Source: Chlamydiota bacterium
GTDB taxonomy: Bacteria > Chlamydiota > Chlamydiia > Chlamydiales > SM23-39
Direction of reading: 5' to 3'
DNA length: 7,829 nt
Assembly: GCA_027459365.1 (NCBI GenBank)
Contig: DAIDIM010000001.1
Location: 1 to 7,829, forward strand
The position numbers and the translations under genes are program-made. The notes under the pieces are model-generated. The model ran no database searches. It had not been told where the DNA came from and saw only the letters and a list, made by a program, of their open reading frames with translations. Positions 6,680 through 7,829 of this stretch are shown here, one piece after another (within the stretch, counting starts at the first letter, position 1; each line of letters starts with the position of its first letter).

Positions 6680-6855
6680 GCTTAAGAGCTATCTAGAAAT
6701 AAAATTGAGCCATTCCACCGCGCCAAATCAACCGAAAATCGACGACCATAAATGGGATTGTATTTCTTCGTATACTACCCCATTTATGATCGTCAATTTT
6801 AGGCGATTTCGCGCAGGTCAAATGGTGCAATTTATTCCTAGACAGCTCCTTAAGC
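6680..6855. repeat. Long foldback (imperfect palindrome, ~77-base arms), MITE-like
   Basis: The left arm (6680-6756) starts GCTTAAGAGCTATCTAG and ends CATAAATGGG. The right arm (6778-6855), read on the minus strand, starts GCTTAAGGAGCTGTCTAG and ends CATAAATGGGG. My hand alignment gives 64 matches, 11 mismatches and 4 single-base gaps, about 81% identity. The 21-base centre (6757-6777) can pair further through GTAT/ATAC (6760-6763 with 6772-6775), leaving a loop of about 8 bases. The outermost bases match exactly (GCTTAAG). No transposase and no clear target duplication is visible. The right arm covers the start codon and first eleven codons of the HEAT-repeat gene. Likely identities are a non-autonomous foldback/MITE insertion or a structured RNA or regulatory element; the sequence alone does not decide. 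Confidence 0.82.
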
Positions 6856-7829
6856 TTCTTTTTTTAGCATTACCGCTATTTTGTTTTTCTATAACTGAAG
6901 AGGAGTGGGTACGGAAAGTCCATTCCCATCTATTGATCGAAGATACTCTTTCAGCACTCAAAGAGGCTAAGGCCTTATCTAAAGAATTTCCAGATTCAAG
7001 GCGGGCCAGTTCTACATTGATCATTGCTTTGTCAGCACTTGGTCAGGAAGAGAAGGCGCTAGATGAATGGAATCGAATGTATGCAAAGTTTCCAGATGTG
7101 ATAACCGATCGCAATTTGCTTGAAGAGATCGCTTGGGGCGTTTTGCGAAAAGGACTTCAATCAACTCAGTATGGAGTGCGATTAGCATCACTCATCGGCT
7201 CATTTTTAACGCAGGATGCGAAAGCATTGCCAGTTTTATTAAAATCTTTACGCGATTCCAATGCTGTGATTCGTTCGGTTGCTGTACAAATGGCTGGAAA
7301 ATATCAAGATGCACCTCTTAAAGATGAGATCAACCGAATGCTTAAAGAGGAGAAAGTTTGGATGGTCCGTCTTGAGGCGATCAAGGCATGTGGTATCTTG
7401 CGTATCAAAGAGGCATCCCCCATCTTAAAAGCGCTGATTCAATCGGAAACAACGAGTTGCGAAGAGAGGATCTATGCAATTGAAGCTCTTTGCAGTATCT
7501 ATGATCAAATTCAATGGGACGAATGGATTGTTTTTGCCCGTAGCAATCGGGCGGGAATGCGACAGCTTGCCTGCATGATCGCATCCCATTTTGAGCTAAA
7601 GCAAGCAAAAGATGAAATTTTAAAGCTCATTCATGATACGCATCCCGATGTGCGCATTGCGGCTATCAATGCTTTTGGACTTATTTTTAGCACTTTGTGT
7701 GAAAAAGGGGAGATCGAAGCAAATTTACAAAAAGCCCTTATTGATTCTTCGCCGATTGTTGCAATTACCGCTGCTTGGGCATCCAAAATCTCTGGTTTGA
7801 ATGTGGATGATCTCTTTATTCAATGGTTG
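6822..7829 (+). CDS. Secreted TPR/HEAT-repeat protein, 3' end beyond window
   Basis: The frame is open for 336 codons to the right edge. The N-terminus MVQFIPRQLLKLLFLALPLF, followed by CFS, is a good signal peptide: R7 and K11, then a hydrophobic core at 12-22. Residues ~39-90 look like a TPR-type helix pair (ALKEAKALSKEFPDS ... ALGQEEKALDEWNRMYAKFP). From ~134 come HEAT-like helical repeats, such as ALPVLLKSLRDSNAVIRSVA (135-154), MLKEEKVWMVRLEAIKACG, ILKALIQ, and LKLIHDTHPDVRIAAINAFG (267-286). Such solenoids act as protein-binding scaffolds; no catalytic motif is seen. Location would be periplasmic or exported. The ATG at 6822 is chosen for the signal peptide and a weak AGG (6815-6817). 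In-frame ATGs at 6786 and 6678 would put 12 or 48 extra residues, encoded by the foldback, before it and spoil the signal peptide. The start lies inside the right arm of the foldback, so its translation may depend on that structure. Partner and function are unknown. Confidence 0.82.
   Translation, partial: MVQFIPRQLLKLLFLALPLFCFSITEEEWVRKVHSHLLIEDTLSALKEAKALSKEFPDSRRASSTLIIALSALGQEEKALDEWNRMYAKFPDVITDRNLLEEIAWGVLRKGLQSTQYGVRLASLIGSFLTQDAKALPVLLKSLRDSNAVIRSVAVQMAGKYQDAPLKDEINRMLKEEKVWMVRLEAIKACGILRIKEASPILKALIQSETTSCEERIYAIEALCSIYDQIQWDEWIVFARSNRAGMRQLACMIASHFELKQAKDEILKLIHDTHPDVRIAAINAFGLIFSTLCEKGEIEANLQKALIDSSPIVAITAAWASKISGLNVDDLFIQWL

Noticed and set aside
6771..6776. TATACT as a -10 element inside the foldback loop
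   Set aside because: No acceptable -35 at 16-18 bases upstream; kept only as a hypothesis in the findings.

Overview
The window looks like a piece of a chromosome from the Chlamydiota, probably an environmental (amoeba-associated) lineage rather than the genus Chlamydia. That is an inference. It rests on a MYG1-family nuclease next to a HIT hydrolase (I recall the same pair lying together in Chlamydia), an autotransporter outer-membrane protein that is not a classical Pmp, a secreted HEAT-repeat protein, and moderately AT-rich DNA. No rRNA, tRNA, transposase or CRISPR array is visible.

Layout. Positions 1-2424 are a minus-strand pair. A PEBP/YbhB-like protein comes first, and a very large LOG-domain (Rossmann, 'lysine decarboxylase-like') protein overlaps it by 23 bases and runs off the left edge. 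A 42-base divergent gap separates this pair from a plus-strand pair: a MYG1-family DHH-type nuclease (2467-3336) and a HIT-domain protein (3336-3671), joined by a one-base TAATG overlap. Positions 3672-3898 are non-coding and repeat-rich. They hold an inverted-repeat/T-run structure and a 26-base imperfect copy of the 3' end of the HIT gene, displaced by exactly 200 bases. A 44-codon ORF (3899-4033) resembles the C-terminal, toxin-binding tail of a type II antitoxin, but no toxin lies beside it.

A convergent 843-residue autotransporter (6583-4052, minus) follows, with its own good sigma70/sigma66-type promoter at 6634-6607. The divergent gap to its right holds the most striking structure in the window: a foldback of about 176 bases (6680-6855) with arms about 80% identical. 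Its right arm runs over the start codon and signal-peptide n-region of the next gene, a secreted TPR/HEAT-repeat protein (6822 to the right edge).

Functionally, the left half is nucleotide/RNA housekeeping (LOG-type nucleotide hydrolase fold, MYG1 exonuclease fold, HIT nucleotide hydrolase). The right half is envelope or secreted protein. The repeat-rich gaps at 3672-4033 and 6680-6855 are where the window departs from ordinary gene content.
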